Below are positions 5,575 to 5,843 of a stretch of 5,843 nucleotides of DNA, piece by piece. The stretch covers positions 1 to 5,843 of the forward strand of contig JANMTF010000202.1 of NCBI GenBank assembly GCA_031390175.1. The letters run 5' to 3'. The notes beneath the pieces are model-generated. The model searched no databases. It had not been told where the DNA came from and saw only the letters and a list, made by a program, of their open reading frames with translations. The first letter of the stretch is position 1. Every line of letters starts with the position of its first letter. The position numbers and the translations under genes are program-made. Source of the stretch: JAAFIP01 sp031390175. GTDB taxonomy: Bacteria > Pseudomonadota > Gammaproteobacteria > Burkholderiales > Burkholderiaceae_C.

Positions 5575-5843
5575 GCTGCGGCCTTTTTGAATCCACCGGC
5601 TTCGGTGGCCACGCGGTCTATGCGCACGATTTGGTGCACGAACAGGCCGGGGGTGATGATGTGCTCGGGGTCGATTGCGCCCAGCTCCACAATTTCGTGT
5701 ACGGTAGCCACCGTCTTCTTCGCGGCCATGGCCATCACGGGGCCAAAGTTGCGTGCCGCCTTGCGGTAGGTCAGGTTGCCCCAACGGTCGCCGCGCTCGG
5801 CTTTGATGAGCGCTACATCGGCGTGGATGGGCATCTCCAGCAC
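5571..5843 (-). CDS. pcaI: 3-oxoacid / 3-oxoadipate CoA-transferase subunit A, C-terminal part
   Basis: Only the last 90 codons are in the window; the gene continues beyond base 5843. Family members are about 230 residues, so roughly 60% is missing and no start can be given. The visible piece, VLEMPIHADVALIKAERGDRWGNL followed by TYRKAARNFGPVMAMAAKK, then VHEIVELGAIDPEHIITPGLFVHQIV, is the typical end of PcaI/ScoA. It makes the heteromeric enzyme with the B subunit encoded next; the two genes overlap by ATGA (5571-5574), which fits coupled translation and fixed stoichiometry. The same pca/sco uncertainty applies as for subunit B. Confidence 0.93.
   Translation of the reverse strand: MLEMPIHADVALIKAERGDRWGNLTYRKAARNFGPVMAMAAKKTVATVHEIVELGAIDPEHIITPGLFVHQIVRIDRVATEAGGFKKAAA

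Noticed and set aside
5575..5784. N-terminal extension of pcaJ by 70 residues
   Set aside because: The extension is the out-of-frame reading of pcaI, and its Arg/His/Pro-rich sequence is not found in the family; the ATG at 5574 has a good ribosome binding site.

Overview
The window looks like part of a chromosome from a betaproteobacterium, probably order Burkholderiales and possibly a Comamonadaceae-like genus. This is inferred from high-GC coding sequence, an orphan Bug/TctC-type periplasmic binding protein (a family greatly expanded in this group), and PcaI/PcaJ-type CoA-transferase subunits. The species cannot be told from the sequence alone.

Layout from left to right. (1) Positions 2-2355, + strand: a two-gene unit holding the C-terminal ~507 residues of a fused acyl-CoA synthetase of the NDP-forming (acetyl-CoA synthetase ADP-forming) type, overlapping by ATGA with a complete alpha/beta-hydrolase. 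(2) Positions 2356-2834: a lower-GC stretch with no credible gene, containing a perfect 16-bp AT-centred palindrome. (3) Positions 2835 to about 3475, - strand: a decayed IS4-family transposase. It keeps the second catalytic Asp and the Y-(2)-R-(3)-E-(6)-K signature, but has lost its N-terminal half and carries a frameshift at a run of six T. (4) Positions 3626-4591, + strand: a complete Bug-type solute-binding protein with a signal peptide. (5) Positions 4592-4932: the intergenic space between convergent genes, which contains the most unusual structure in the window, a 231-bp array of three dyad-symmetric elements (4647-4877). (6) Positions 4933-5843, - strand: pcaJ/scoB (complete) and the 3' end of pcaI/scoA, subunits B and A of a 3-oxoacid (3-oxoadipate) CoA-transferase, overlapping by ATGA.

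The genes suggest organic-acid metabolism: periplasmic capture of a carboxylate (Bug protein), CoA activation by an ATP-dependent ligase, a hydrolase, and CoA transfer to a 3-oxoacid. They lie in separate transcription units split by IS debris and the hairpin array, so a single shared pathway is only a guess.

The strongest candidate for something undescribed is the hairpin array. The two outer elements are inverted copies with identical geometry: 19-20-bp outer stem, 38-nt interior, and a central CTGG-AGTA-CCAG mini-hairpin. Their interiors agree at 28 of 29 core positions while their stems have diverged, with eight compensated base-pair changes. This is the pattern expected when folding itself is selected. 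A third dyad sits within half a base of the midpoint between them.
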